Positions 14,949 to 26,120 of a DNA stretch of 64,000 nt are shown here, piece after piece (the stretch's first letter is position 1; each line of letters opens with the position of its first letter). The DNA lies in assembly GCA_025677815.1 (NCBI GenBank), contig JAIXMP010000001.1, positions 496,001-560,000 of the forward strand, in the 5' to 3' direction. This DNA is from Phascolomyces articulosus. Its lineage: Eukaryota > Mucoromycota > Mucoromycetes > Mucorales > Lichtheimiaceae. A program made the position numbers and the translations under genes. The notes under the pieces were generated by a model. The model did no database searches. It was not told where the DNA came from and saw nothing but the letters and a program-made list of their open reading frames with translations.

Positions 14949-17376
14949 AAAAAACTACACGTATCATATATATCATTGGACTCTCCTTTGTTTTTTTTTC
15001 TTTTTCATTTATTATTATACTATTATCGTAAAATGTACATATATATCACAAATACACCACAACATTTCTCACAACAACTTCATCTTTCCTCCCTTTTTTT
15101 CTGTTTTTTTAAACGTATTATTCAAAAGAATTAAACTAATACAACGAATGATTTCAGTTTTTTTTTTTTATTATTTTATAAAAAGTTTATATATTATGCT
15201 TCGGAAAAAGAGAAGGGTTGCAGATTAAGATGGCTAAGATCACAACAATAACAATTTCAAAAATATTATTAGCTAATCGACTTCATCCAAAAATAAATAA
15301 TTCTGTTAAATTAATAATGCTTATCATGTCCAATGTCATATATACTACAACTTTATTAGATATTCAAAATGACACACTCTTTTTCTTTTCTCCATTTCTG
15401 AGGACAAGGCACACACAAAAAGAGAAAGTCCACATTACTTGTCAAAACTATAAGATATGCATCAGGGGTATGATAGAGTAATAATTAAAAGACGATTAAG
15501 TTTAGTCAAGAAGAAAGAAACCTCTCTTATCTTGACAGTAACTTTCTATTTAGCATATTATTCTAAATAGAGAGTTAGAAAGGGAAACTGCATGGATTTT
15601 CCTACATAATGTATGAACAGATTCAAACGAAATTATAATGCAATAGATATTATTGACTGACATATGCGAAAAAAAAAACCACTTTTTTTTGTTATATATG
15701 GAGTGAAAATATTCATATCAGGAACATATTTTTTCTTTTTCTTTATGTACATATCATTCAATCGCATTTTGCTGTTAAATTGTCAGGATATAGTATTCTC
15801 ATTACTAACCCTGACGTTGTCGCACACACAGAAGTATAGATGCTGTCGTAAGGGAACGAAAGGAAAAGTAATCCGTTGCATTATGAACAGCTTATTATGA
15901 ACAACAACTACAATAGACATTATGACCATCTTCGACTCTTCTTCTTCCTTTTTCTCCTCCTCTACCCCAACATTTTTCGAGGCCTATTAGTCCTCCTCAC
16001 TCCTGAATAACAGTACTGCATTTTATTCCCTCCATCATCACCGCCAGAAATGGATGAAGCATTTATGATAGATACTGAAGGAGATACTTTTATAAAAAAA
16101 AAAGCATTCGAAGAGTGACTGTGTTATACTGCTGACGAGAATCGATGTTGTATCCCATACTGCTCAAGCAAGCTTGTTTGTATCAATTTATAGCATATTA
16201 TGGAAAGCAAAAAAAAAAAAAAAAAAGAAAAAAAAAAACCAAAGGGACTGATGATAACGCATATCCATATATATACCAAAGTAACAATGGCTAAAAGATT
16301 GGCCATCGCTTATACAGTCATCTTTCTTCAAAGTATAATGGTCGGAATATAACAAAACCATCTTGTAATGGGTTTTAAAACCTCTTTATTTGTACCAGCA
16401 CTGATGCTTAAACAAAACAACCAAATAAAAAACAATGTTGTCCATCCAAATCATCATGAACCATATAAACTCCGTATATTCTCTGCACTTACTATCTCCA
16501 TGATGTAGTATCCCTCGTTCTCTCAATACCATTATTATTACTACTATCATTATTATTATTATACTAGCATGTACTACATCAGCTTACCATTTTTTTTTGT
16601 AAATAATAAATATATTCATATCTTTATTACATCTTGAAAAATATTGATATGTAAATAATTTTTTATGCTCGTTTCCTATGTACATTGTTGTTTTCAGCTT
16701 ATACAAAAAAGTCCTCATTGTAATAAGGTTACTCAAGTTCATTGTTCAGCTCTAGCAACTTTGCTAAAATGTTGCTAAAAACAATAAACTTTGATATCTT
16801 AGTTACGAATACTGTTGGGAAATGTGTTTCTGAAAAACAATGACCATTGCAGATATAGAGTATCAATGGTATTTCAGAAACAATGAGGAGTTACATACTT
16901 CTTTGTTACTCAACAAACTTTGTTGTCGTAATCATTTATTGATGGACAACGTAACAATTAACAATTCATTAACACAATAAGTAAATTGATAACAATGGAT
17001 TTTCTCGACATTGATTTATTTGTATTTATGACAAACAATAATGGTATTATCATAATTTGACTAATACTTTAGTGTATAGTATGTAGTCAATATTTGATGA
17101 AACAAAGTAATACACTGAACAAAGCAACAATAGTATTTACGATAACAACAAAGGAACAAAGATTTCTAGCAATAATACCGAAAATGGCTTTTTACTATGT
17201 GTATAATTTTTACAATATATAAATAGCCTAACATCAACCATCAAACTAACAGAAAAAAAATCTCATTTTCATTCTTTTACACTTCTGTTACAATTATTAT
17301 AAGTCATTAAATACAGCAGCAATAAGGATAAATACACCATACGTAACTATATCACAGGCAACAATAAATAGTAACA
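14949..17376. other. Gene-poor AT-rich region
   Basis: 2.4 kb with no supportable gene. Open frames are short and of biased composition. T/A homopolymers are common (for example near 16210-16240). It may contain decayed sequence, but no family was recognised. Confidence 0.5.
17216..17225 (+). promoter_or_regulatory. TATA box for the gene at 17377
   Basis: TATATAAATA lies about 155 bp upstream of the ATG at 17377 and is followed by an A-rich leader. It supports that short gene being expressed. Confidence 0.45.
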
Positions 17377-17820
17377 ATGCTTGAAAACGCAAAGGAAAGA
17401 GATCCAAAAACAGTTTGTATTGCCATGGGAGCAGGAATTCTCGTTCTCATTGGAGTTGCTGTTGCTGTACTTGCAACGTCCCATGTTCTTCCGTTTGGTA
17501 ATGAAGATAAGTCGGCTGATGCGAGTCAGAATACGATGGATACCCAGTCTATTAAATACTACAATGATGAAGAGTTGGCGAACAAGTCTACCTACGGCCA
17601 CCACATTAAGGATGAACCATTGGATGTCAAGGCTACCAAATACAAGCATAACGATGAGGAAGGTTCGACTTTACACCATAAGAAGCAATCATCATCCAAC
17701 GATAAAAGACAATATAATGGAGAAACCCGTGAAAATGTTCATATATTACCAAACAAATTGGATGGTTCCAAAGAAAATGATAATAGATGGCAACCCAGAG
17801 GATCTTATCAAACGGAATAG
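17377..17820 (+). CDS. Hypothetical single-pass membrane protein, 147 aa
   Basis: Not recognised. A single open exon starts at the ATG at 17377. The protein has a short charged N-terminus, one strongly hydrophobic segment at about residues 15-37 (beginning CIAMGAGILVLIGVAV) and then a hydrophilic tail of about 110 residues rich in Lys, Asp, Asn and His. This predicts a type II or type III single-pass topology. The tail is varied rather than homopolymeric, unlike the random frames in the region, and a TATA box sits at a suitable distance. It is isolated among repeats and could be lineage specific. Confidence 0.6.
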   Translation: MLENAKERDPKTVCIAMGAGILVLIGVAVAVLATSHVLPFGNEDKSADASQNTMDTQSIKYYNDEELANKSTYGHHIKDEPLDVKATKYKHNDEEGSTLHHKKQSSSNDKRQYNGETRENVHILPNKLDGSKENDNRWQPRGSYQTE

Positions 17821-18527
17821 TAAAATAAAAATTAGTATATAATCCAAGATCTTTCATTTCCATCAGTAATTTTTTAAACTCTTCCCAACTTTTATATATT
17901 TAACTATTGAATTGTAAAAACAAATCAATACATTACTCGTTATACTATGTAACAATTTTTCTATTTCTTTTGATGATCCGCTATATATATATATAAACAT
18001 AACTAAGCTTGACTAAACGAATGTTTATACACAAAAATATTTGCATACTATTAAAGAGTACATTTATACTACCCAGCAATATAAAAATATATTTATTATA
18101 ACTACGCAGACAGAGTTCATTTTGAGATTAATAAATATGAAAGTATTTTTATATTAGTAAGTTGTCAAAATAATGTGGAAGCAGGAATAAAATCTCATCC
18201 ATTAAATGTTTATATTATCCCATCAATAAAATGAAAAGTAGAGAAAAGCTGCGTATTTGTTTTTTTTTTTTTTTTTTTGAAAAGTAATAACAATCTTTTT
18301 TACCCCCGCCACTTTCATCAGTTTTATCATGACGAAAAAAGGGTGTATCAGCTTTGGTGGTAAAGTGAAAAGCCAAAAAAAATATTGGGGGATAGTTTAT
18401 CGTTCATAACACAAGTACATTGTCACTCACATTGTCATTCCAATACATTGTAGTTGCGCGAAGAACATAATATTTGCTGTTTTTTAAAGATATATATGTC
18501 CATTCATAATATGTCCAATATAATTTT

Positions 18528-18606
18528 CATTATAATATAGCACCCAATCCAGGAAATCCAATCTATTTCATTTACAAAGCTAAACGACAGAGTGTGGTGT
18601 ACAGGA
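18528..18606 (+). repeat. Partial copy of the 1-kb dispersed repeat
   Basis: About 79 bp, including TAGCACCCAATCCAGGAAAT and GACAGAGTGTGGTGTA, recurs at 43370-43432 in the same orientation and near 30457-30530 inverted. Only this core is present here; the flanks differ from the two long copies. Confidence 0.85.
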
Positions 18607-18639
18607 TTTTGCATTGAATACCAATGAAGGGATTCTTTT

Positions 18640-19050
18640 TCATATGTGGGTATTATATTTTCATATATAGGTGTGATATTTTCATATACGAGTGTTGTAT
18701 TTCATAAATGGGTTTAATATTTCATATACAGGTGTATGATTTTTATGTATGAGTGTACTATTTTTTATATACACTATTTTTCATATTAAAGTGGGAGAAT
18801 TATTTTCATATTTGAGGGAAGGTACTTTCCATAATCGAGGTTAGCTTTTACAGATTTGGGCTAACCAAATTTTCACTTATGGGAAAAGAGCATTTCATAT
18901 TTTGACACTTTCAATTTCATATATGGGATACATTGATTTTCGTGTTTGGCTCTGTAGCTATTCAGATTATAGCAAACTTAATTTTCACTTTAGAGCCATA
19001 TAGTATTTCATAACTGGTACTTACATATTTTCATATTCGACATACTGGTA
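18640..19050 (+). repeat. Degenerate tandem array with a TTTCATAT core
   Basis: Units of about 25-40 bp share TTTCATAT followed by A/T and GGGT or GAGT. At least a dozen diverged units are readable. No open frame runs through. Function unknown; it resembles an old minisatellite. Confidence 0.65.
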
Positions 19051-20374
19051 TTCATGGACAGGTCAACGAAGGTCAACGAAAGTGTAAGCAATTTCCTTTT
19101 CTCCTCGTATTTCATACAAATTACATGTTCAATCAAGTGCTCTACAGTGTTACTGTTATGGCAAGCAAGATACCAAGTTTGTAACATAAAAGAAAAGAAA
19201 TAAAAAGAAAAGAAGTGGTTGAAGTGAAGTAGCGACGATAAAACGTGTCTTGCAAAATAATTTCAAGATAATTTATACCTTGGTTGAAATAAACAAAGTG
19301 TGAATAATATAAAGTGGGAGTTCAGACTTCCAGTCTTGTTTACACCGAAACCACTTAAAGGATAAACAAAAGCAAACAATAAATAAATAAGAGTTTGATG
19401 GAATGTTATAAAAATAATAAAACTGAACTTATGAGTTCCTGAACTTGATTCTTTATTGATATAAAATTCAGGGCTATTTAGATGATACTAATTTACTAAT
19501 AAGCTATAGTGAGAACTACAAAAGGGCTAAGTTATATTGCTAAAGTTAATAAGCTAAAGAGAAAAAGGGAATTGGCAATTGGCAACTGTAAAAGTCCCAA
19601 AAGCACTAAAATTGACCAATGATATTGTAATAAAAAAAATAATGGGTTAGTATATATGCATCAAGTGTAACAAATAGTGTTGAGATGAGATGATAATGTT
19701 AACAAATCTTTTATTGTTAAAGACCAAAAATTTATGAAGAGGGGTAACAACAGTTTTCTTAAGTTCTCTTATTGTTCATCCATTTTAGTTGATTGTTTAC
19801 AAAATATTTTTATCTCTTTCTTTTCCTCTTTTTTTTTTTTACATTGTTTCGATTGGTATATTCTTTTTTAATTTTTATTTTGGTAATATATTGACACCAT
19901 CAAGAAAGAGTACATTAATAAATGTTCCAGAAACTACCGCGAAAGAGTTAAACCAATCTTTAAAAGGATTACATTCACTTACAAATGATGTCAAAAAGGT
20001 GCAACAAAATGGGTTCCTGATACACATGACATTGATATTATAGATTTAAAGTTAAACGCTCTCACACTAGAAGGAAATAGTGGAAGAAAGTAAGATAATG
20101 GTTCAGGTAATTTAAAATAAAAAAGTTCAAGTTGATTGAACCTGTTGAATAAGACAATAAAAATTATTGATATATGTTCGGTAAATAATCAACCAGCGCC
20201 AACCTCCTTGTGGGTGCTACGACATAAACTTTCAAATGAAAGAATAGTGGCGAGAAAACAAAAATAAAAACTTGTATATTATTTGGAAGTTTTGTGCCAT
20301 ATGGTGCTATTAAAGTTCATAACAAAATATTCTTTATTTTGGTTCTTTTTTTTTACCCCAAAATTATTTTTAAT

Positions 20375-21780
20375 ATGAAAATGCGTTCACAGACACGTTC
20401 TCAGTCGCGTACAATAAAACAAGGACAAATAGTTAACGGTCGTTCGAAACAGGTTGTTGCTAGTTCCACGCGCCAGCTTCGGTATGTTACCAGAGCAATG
20501 GAGCAGCTAAATATGGATAACACAAAATCATTAGATATTATACTTGTAACGTATTAGATTCATGAATAATTAAGGTATGAAGAGAAGTTCCTAATTTTAA
20601 ATCTTAGCTATCAATAATACTGCAATTCCCGATGAGGACATAGATACGGAAACGCATATGGAGCCAACTTATCAAGAAATTTATATAGAACCAGATTGCT
20701 CCCGTACAGTCTGTAACTTTGACATCGACCCTATACGACTAATACAGGAAAATGATGGATTTGACAGTACCAGTGACAATGATGAAAGCAGCAGTAGCAG
20801 CTCATCTGATAATGATGATGAAAGCGACAGCAACAACAGTGACGAATCTACACTACAATTACTTTTGATGGATACTGATTCTATTAATTCTGAAATTAAC
20901 ACCATTTCACAGTTGACTAATAATAAACAGAAAAAATCCCACATGCCGAATAATCCACGTGGAAAAAACACACTTTACTTTGCAGACATAATGAATTAAT
21001 CTTTACTCTTTTAAAGTTGTATGGTGGATCTAATAGAGATATTTCTGACATTTTGCGAGTACCATAATCTACAGTAAGAGATCATCAAAACCGATTCCAA
21101 AATTGTAATGGCAATCCAGAACCTATGAGGCAAAAGAGGAATCCAACGCCAAAAATTACGAAAGTTAATAACCCAATTTCTTGTACAGACAATACATTCA
21201 ACAAGTTCTCTCATCTTGAAGCAACTGCAGAAAAATATTTTCAAAAGTATAATTTATTGTTTGCACCATCAACAATATATCGTCACCTTGTGCATAAATG
21301 TGAAATTACAATCAAACGTACGCATCCTTACCTAAAACGACTGACTGATCAAGTGGCGCATATTGAGATAGCACAGATGTATTCTCGTCCTCGCACCATG
21401 CTAGCGGCTATCTCTTATTTTGGTATTATTGAAGTATGCCTCGAGATCAATAAACCGGGGCAAGGAGATTGAACAAAAACACGTGATTCTACTCTTTTCT
21501 AAACCTTGTAATGGATCAGCTTGATAAAACGGGTTTGAAAGGTAAAAGTTGGAACATTGTGTGCGACTATGTACCAATCCACACAGCACATTATCTGCAA
21601 AATCGAATTAAGGAACGTGGTTATAGACTTATCATGCTTCCTCGCTCTTCACCATTCTTAAACCCAATTGATATTTTTTTTAGTGAAGTTAAATTATTAT
21701 ATAGACATAAAGAAACTGAAAGTGTGGAGGATAAACAAAAATTGCTAGGTCTCTGCATAACAGAGCAACACCAAATATAG
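20375..21780 (+). pseudogene. Degenerate Tc1/mariner-type transposase
   Basis: Remains of a DDE transposon gene. The first recognisable part (about 20608-20998) is an acidic, Ser/Asp-rich N-terminus ending NNPRGKNTLYFADIMN. A helix-turn-helix segment follows (GGSNRDISDILRVP at about 21020-21063) and is broken by a TAA. A second frame (21125-21472) continues the DNA-binding part and enters the catalytic core. A third frame (21511-21780) holds the second catalytic Asp (NIVCDYVPIH) and the DE-like end NPIDIFFSEVK. The segment with the first catalytic Asp is missing, and there is at least one frameshift near 21470-21510. The gene is inactive. Terminal inverted repeats could not be found by eye. 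A possible earlier exon lies at 20375-20557. Confidence 0.8.
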
Positions 21781-22080
21781 AAATAACTTCGTGGTAAACA
21801 AACTCAGAGCAGGATCGCGAAAAAAAAAAAAAACGAAAATGGCAATCGCTACAAGGTCTAATTCTAAAAACTATAAAAACGTGTAAAAACGTATCGTTTG
21901 AAGGACAATTTGTGACGCTATATATCTATAACAATGTTGCCTACCAACGTTTTTCTTTTATCCATTGACTATCACGCTTTTGTCACGGTCAAAATAGTAT
22001 GTCGCGTAAAAAGTACATGATTTCAAGTTGCTATGACAACTTTTTTTTTCTTTACCGATTGCCATTTTATTTTCGTTACC

Positions 22081-24584
22081 ATGTCCTCGACATCTGCCCA
22101 ACTCAAGCTCTGCCTGTGTGCTATTTTTCTCGTGCTGTACGGCGACCGTGTTCCTGAAGTTATTGCTTTGGCTTTACTCATCGTATTTGAATCATTGATT
22201 CAACTCTGTTTCCTGGTCTGGCTCCTTCACCCCAAGTGGGTTCTTTTTCTCTCCCTTTCTGTACTTTGGTACAATGTCAAATCTACACCGTCGTATACTT
22301 TTGTATACAATCATATTGTTGCCAAATTAGTGCCATTACGTTGTTCTCTCGTCTCTCCCTCACCGCCACCCACAACCGACACTGTGTTCCGTTTTGTTTC
22401 CATTTCGAGTTCACCCATGGAGCGCCCACAATCTTCGGATTGCAAGGGCAAAGATGAAGTTCGTTACGCACCTTCTCTCTTCTTTTCAGAAGATGATGAA
22501 GAAGCTAAACTTCCTCCTAACGCTTGTGAGGCTCCAGTGTATTCACCAATTTTTGGTAAATATGTCCCCTGGTTCATTGCGCGTTTAAGCGAGGAAAAAC
22601 AGCTCTGGATCGTGGAAAAATGGGGTGATACCCACACGATGCCAAAAGTATCGGCTTACTCGCCAACTGATGTGTTGGAGCAAGAAGTTGATCTCTTGTG
22701 CGATCGTTTCGCGGCCATGCACCTCGGTGCTAGTGCCCAAGCTTCGGCTGTCGATCAATGCCTCGATGAGCACACCTCGCTTTCGATGCCGGTTGCTGCA
22801 TACGATGCTGTCACAATGGAAACGGGTGATTCCACCATTGTGCGTGCTAACGTCACTGATTCTTCAGCAGTGATGGCGATCACTACTTCGCCCGATTGCA
22901 GTATGGATGTGGATGAATTGTCATTTGGCGATTCTCCATTCGCAGTTCTTATGGACATGGATTCGGTGTCTTTTGGCCCTTCTCCATTTGCGATCCTTCT
23001 TGCAGAAGGCATAGAGTACGTCCCTGTTCGCATGACTGTAGTGGGTGATTCCACCGTCATGAATGCTCCACAACAATATGAGCAAACTTCTGTCGTGCAC
23101 TTGCTGCCTTCAGAGTCCCTGCGAGGAGTCGAAAGTGCTCCAATGGGTACTGGTGTAGGCATGATGGATGTGTCGTCTTTTGATGACTTGCCTGCCATGG
23201 CCGCATCGACACCTGCTGTTGAGTCCTCCTACCTTGGATGGCCATTGGGATGGGGTGATTCCTCCGATGTGTCATCAACCCGTGTAGTAGAACGGTTTGC
23301 AGTTGGTAGCAATACCTCTGCTATGTTTGTTGACGAAGGTGTTGTTGAAGAAGAGGAAGACACACTTGCTGTGCGTTCAACGCAATTGTCAAATGACTGG
23401 GAACCCCCGGGTGAGTCTAGCGACAACAATTCCTCGGACATGGATGATTCTTCGGATGATTCCATGGAAGATGAGGAACCCTTTACGGGTGAGTCCACAG
23501 ACAACAATTCCTCAGTCGATGATGATTCTTCGGATGATTCTTCGGATGATTCTTCGGATGATGAGGAACCCACAACGGGTGAGTCTACTGCAGACGACAA
23601 TTCCTCCGATGATGGTCAGTATATTGGGGAACCCTCTATGGGTGAGTCATCAGGCAACAATTCCTCGGACGTGGATACTTCCATGGATGATGAGGAAACC
23701 TTAATGGGTGAGCCTACCGACAACAATTCCTTGGTTGGCCAAGGTATCTCTTCGGATGCCTCCAGTGTTGTTTCGTCTGCAACGGCGGACATTCCTATTG
23801 TTGATGGAGGTGATTCTTCATTGCAATATGATGATGACGAAAGTAGTGATGATGGATCCCCCGATCCTCGCAGCATCCTAAGGTGAGGTACTTGTACCAA
23901 ACCATACTTTCATTTATTTATGTTCCTGTTTGCTCCGGCAATCTTGGACAACGAGGTTCCTTTTTTTTCCCACCACCATCACTCTCATCGAGTGTTTGGT
24001 TTTTATGGAGTCCTCTTTTTTTTTTCTCTTTTTTTTTCCCCTCTCTCTCGTACGACGTATGTGTGTCCGTTTGGTTTATGCAGCTTGCACCCAGCATTTA
24101 TGGTAAGTTGATCGATATTTTTCAGGACATGATATAATTATTATTAATTTTATTATGAGTGTACTAATAATGGTTTTCCGTTTTTTTTTTTATCATTAAA
24201 TCATAGCTGTTGATTGCTATTTGTGTGTGTTTGTGTCGTCGTCGCCCTCCTTTTTTTTTTTTTTGGCCCGTCGGGTTTTTCCTCCCCTTCCGTTGTGGTG
24301 TTATGTGTCGCAAGTAGCGATGTTAGGTAATAAGCGAATGAAAAAAAAATATGGTGCCATCCAATTTATAGTTTGACAAGTTATTAATTTTATTTATTTA
24401 TTTTTATCGAATAGCTGCTATGCGATTGTGTGTGTGGCATTGTCTGTGGCTGTGCTTCTTATGGTGGTGCTTCCAATAGTAGTGCTTCCTGTGGTCGCGC
24501 TTTTGCAGTGGTGCATCTGCGGTATTTCGGTTGCGCTTTTGTTCATGTTTTTTTGGTATTTGCCTATGACGCCCGTCTGTCATG
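22081..24584 (+). CDS. Unrecognised membrane protein with a long acidic Ser/Asp repeat tail
   Basis: Not recognised. Exon 1 runs from the ATG at 22081 (after CGTTACC) to a donor AG|GTGAGG at 23882/23883; without splicing the frame stops at 23886. The N-terminus has two or three hydrophobic segments (about residues 8-75), then a soluble part with many Ser/Asp/Met motifs (DSPFAVL, GPSPFAIL) and a repeat-rich acidic tail. Joining 23882 to an acceptor at 24414 (exon 2, 24415-24584) keeps the frame and adds another strongly hydrophobic stretch of more than 50 residues, ending at a GTAAGT donor. Exons beyond this could not be resolved. Its codon use is clearly richer in G and C than the flanking DNA. 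It may be a transferred gene, a mobile-element passenger or a fast-evolving family member. The first exon is convincing; the rest is tentative. Confidence 0.55.
23405..23725 (+). repeat. In-exon minisatellite, five units
   Basis: Five diverged units of 63-90 bp encode GES/GEP...NNSS...DD(S)...EEP. Each carries G|GTGAG followed by ACAACAATTCC or a variant. The GT positions are 23411, 23489, 23579, 23642 and 23708, all a multiple of three apart. Confidence 0.8.
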
Positions 24585-26120
24585 GTAAGTTTATTTCATC
24601 AATCACCATTCATTAAATTATTTATTTATTAAACGTGTCAACTCATCCATAATATATCATAAAATAATAAACGAACAATGGCATTCTGGAGTTTTCGCGT
24701 GTGTGCACGCCTTTGAAACTTTGGTTGGCTTGGGTCAATGAGCGACTTGTTTTCTTTAGCGAGGCGAATTGGCAAATAGGCTCCTCAGTGGATGGGGGTC
24801 CTTTTGGGAGGAGTGGAAGTTCAAGGCATGTGTGGCTGTATAACTTGCGCTATAACTGGTGGGCGATACAGGGTATAGGTATGTTACAACTTGGTCTCTG
24901 GTCAGGGATATATTGGAGGGACAAGGGATTGTGGTAGAGAGAGAAAAAGGACAGGCTTTTGTTTTCACTTGCTGTGTTTTTGTGGGGTTCATATAGAGTA
25001 TATTGTTGGAACACCAATCTTGGATTACGACGACAGGTATCTTCGCTTAAATATGATAGCAAGAATCATTTGATCCGTATACTTTTGTATGGTAAGATCA
25101 TCTCATTTATATTTATTTTGTTTGAATTGAAGAAAAAAAAAGATCAACGTTGCTCACTAGATTTTAAAATTCATGTTTAGGGTTTATCTTTATGATAATT
25201 TATTCTTGCTATTCTACAAGAATGAGTTGTTGTAAAGAAAAACTCTTTTAGATTATTTTTTCAGGACCGGAAACATTATGTTTCAAAACAAATTGTTATC
25301 ATTTCACGATTCCATACCATTACAGCTTGTAAATCCTCTCAGACCAAAAGTTCCTTCGGTATGCTCTATCCCACCAAAACACATAAGGCAAGCGAAAACA
25401 AAAGTCTGTCCTTTCTCTCTGCCCTCCAATCTCTTGTTCCTCCAATACAGTTCCTGGCTATCCCCGGTTGTGATGCACCTATACTCTGGATCTCCCATTG
25501 GTTATAGTGTGGGTTATGCAACCATATCATGTTGCTGGCTTCCTCCTCTCTCAACTGGATTCTCCTGAAGCTGGGGTTGTCCTATTTGTCAATTTGAACA
25601 TGTTGCGTTTTTGTTGGTAATCACATGCATGGTGGGAAGTGTGTGTTTTAACCAGGTTAATTCAGAGTGGAAAAAGGTTTTTTTTATCTTTTCTTTCTTG
25701 GAGGAAGATGGAAAGGATTACGGTACATGGTGTGGATAATCATGTTTGGCAACGGCTGATTTTGACCCTAACTATGGCAAGCTACCTGTCATTTAGTATA
25801 GGAGAAGGAAATAAGTTGGATGCAGGCAGAATTTCTGTTCAGGTTATTAACCTGCGGAATGTATTATCTCTCAATGTATACAAAAAGGAAAGGATTTATT
25901 TTTTCTTTTTCCTTTTTTGAGGAGGAATACATGATGCGTTGATATTTGATCATGTCAAGCAACGATTGATTTTGACCCTAACTATGGCAAGCTATGTGTT
26001 TGTAAATTAGTGAAAGGAGAAGGAAATAAGTCGTGAGCAGGCAGAATTTCTGTTCAGGTTTTACCTGTGGAAGGCATCGAACATCATTTCTCATTGTGTG
26101 TTAAGAGAGTAAAAAAAGAG
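24585..26120. repeat. Degenerate repeat block: inverted pair and tandem pair
   Basis: The segment at about 24830-25015 (+) and the segment at about 25365-25545 (-) are diverged inverted copies. They share, for example, TATTGGAGG(G/A)ACAAG and CTTTTGTTTTC(A/G)CTTGC. At 25740-25870 and 25955-26080 a second unit is tandemly repeated (shared TTTTGACCCTAACTATGGCA and GGCAGAATTTCTGTTCAGGT), with a period of about 215 bp. An open frame at about 24683-24937 (KLWLAWVNERLVFF and following) may be decayed coding sequence linked to the gene at 22081. No intact gene seen. Confidence 0.65.

Larger units (their letters stand above)
17821..20374. other. Repeat-rich region without a supported gene
   Basis: It contains the repeat core at 18528-18606, the degenerate tandem array at 18640-19050 and a 10-bp direct repeat GGTCAACGAA near 19061-19080. 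A short frame at 19789-20043 is T-rich at its start and is not supported. A poly-T run lies near 18259-18278. Confidence 0.5.

Noticed and set aside
24084..24102. 19-nt exon between 23882 and 24415 in the acidic gene
   Set aside because: It has good splice borders but puts the hydrophobic exon at 24415 out of frame; direct joining fits better.
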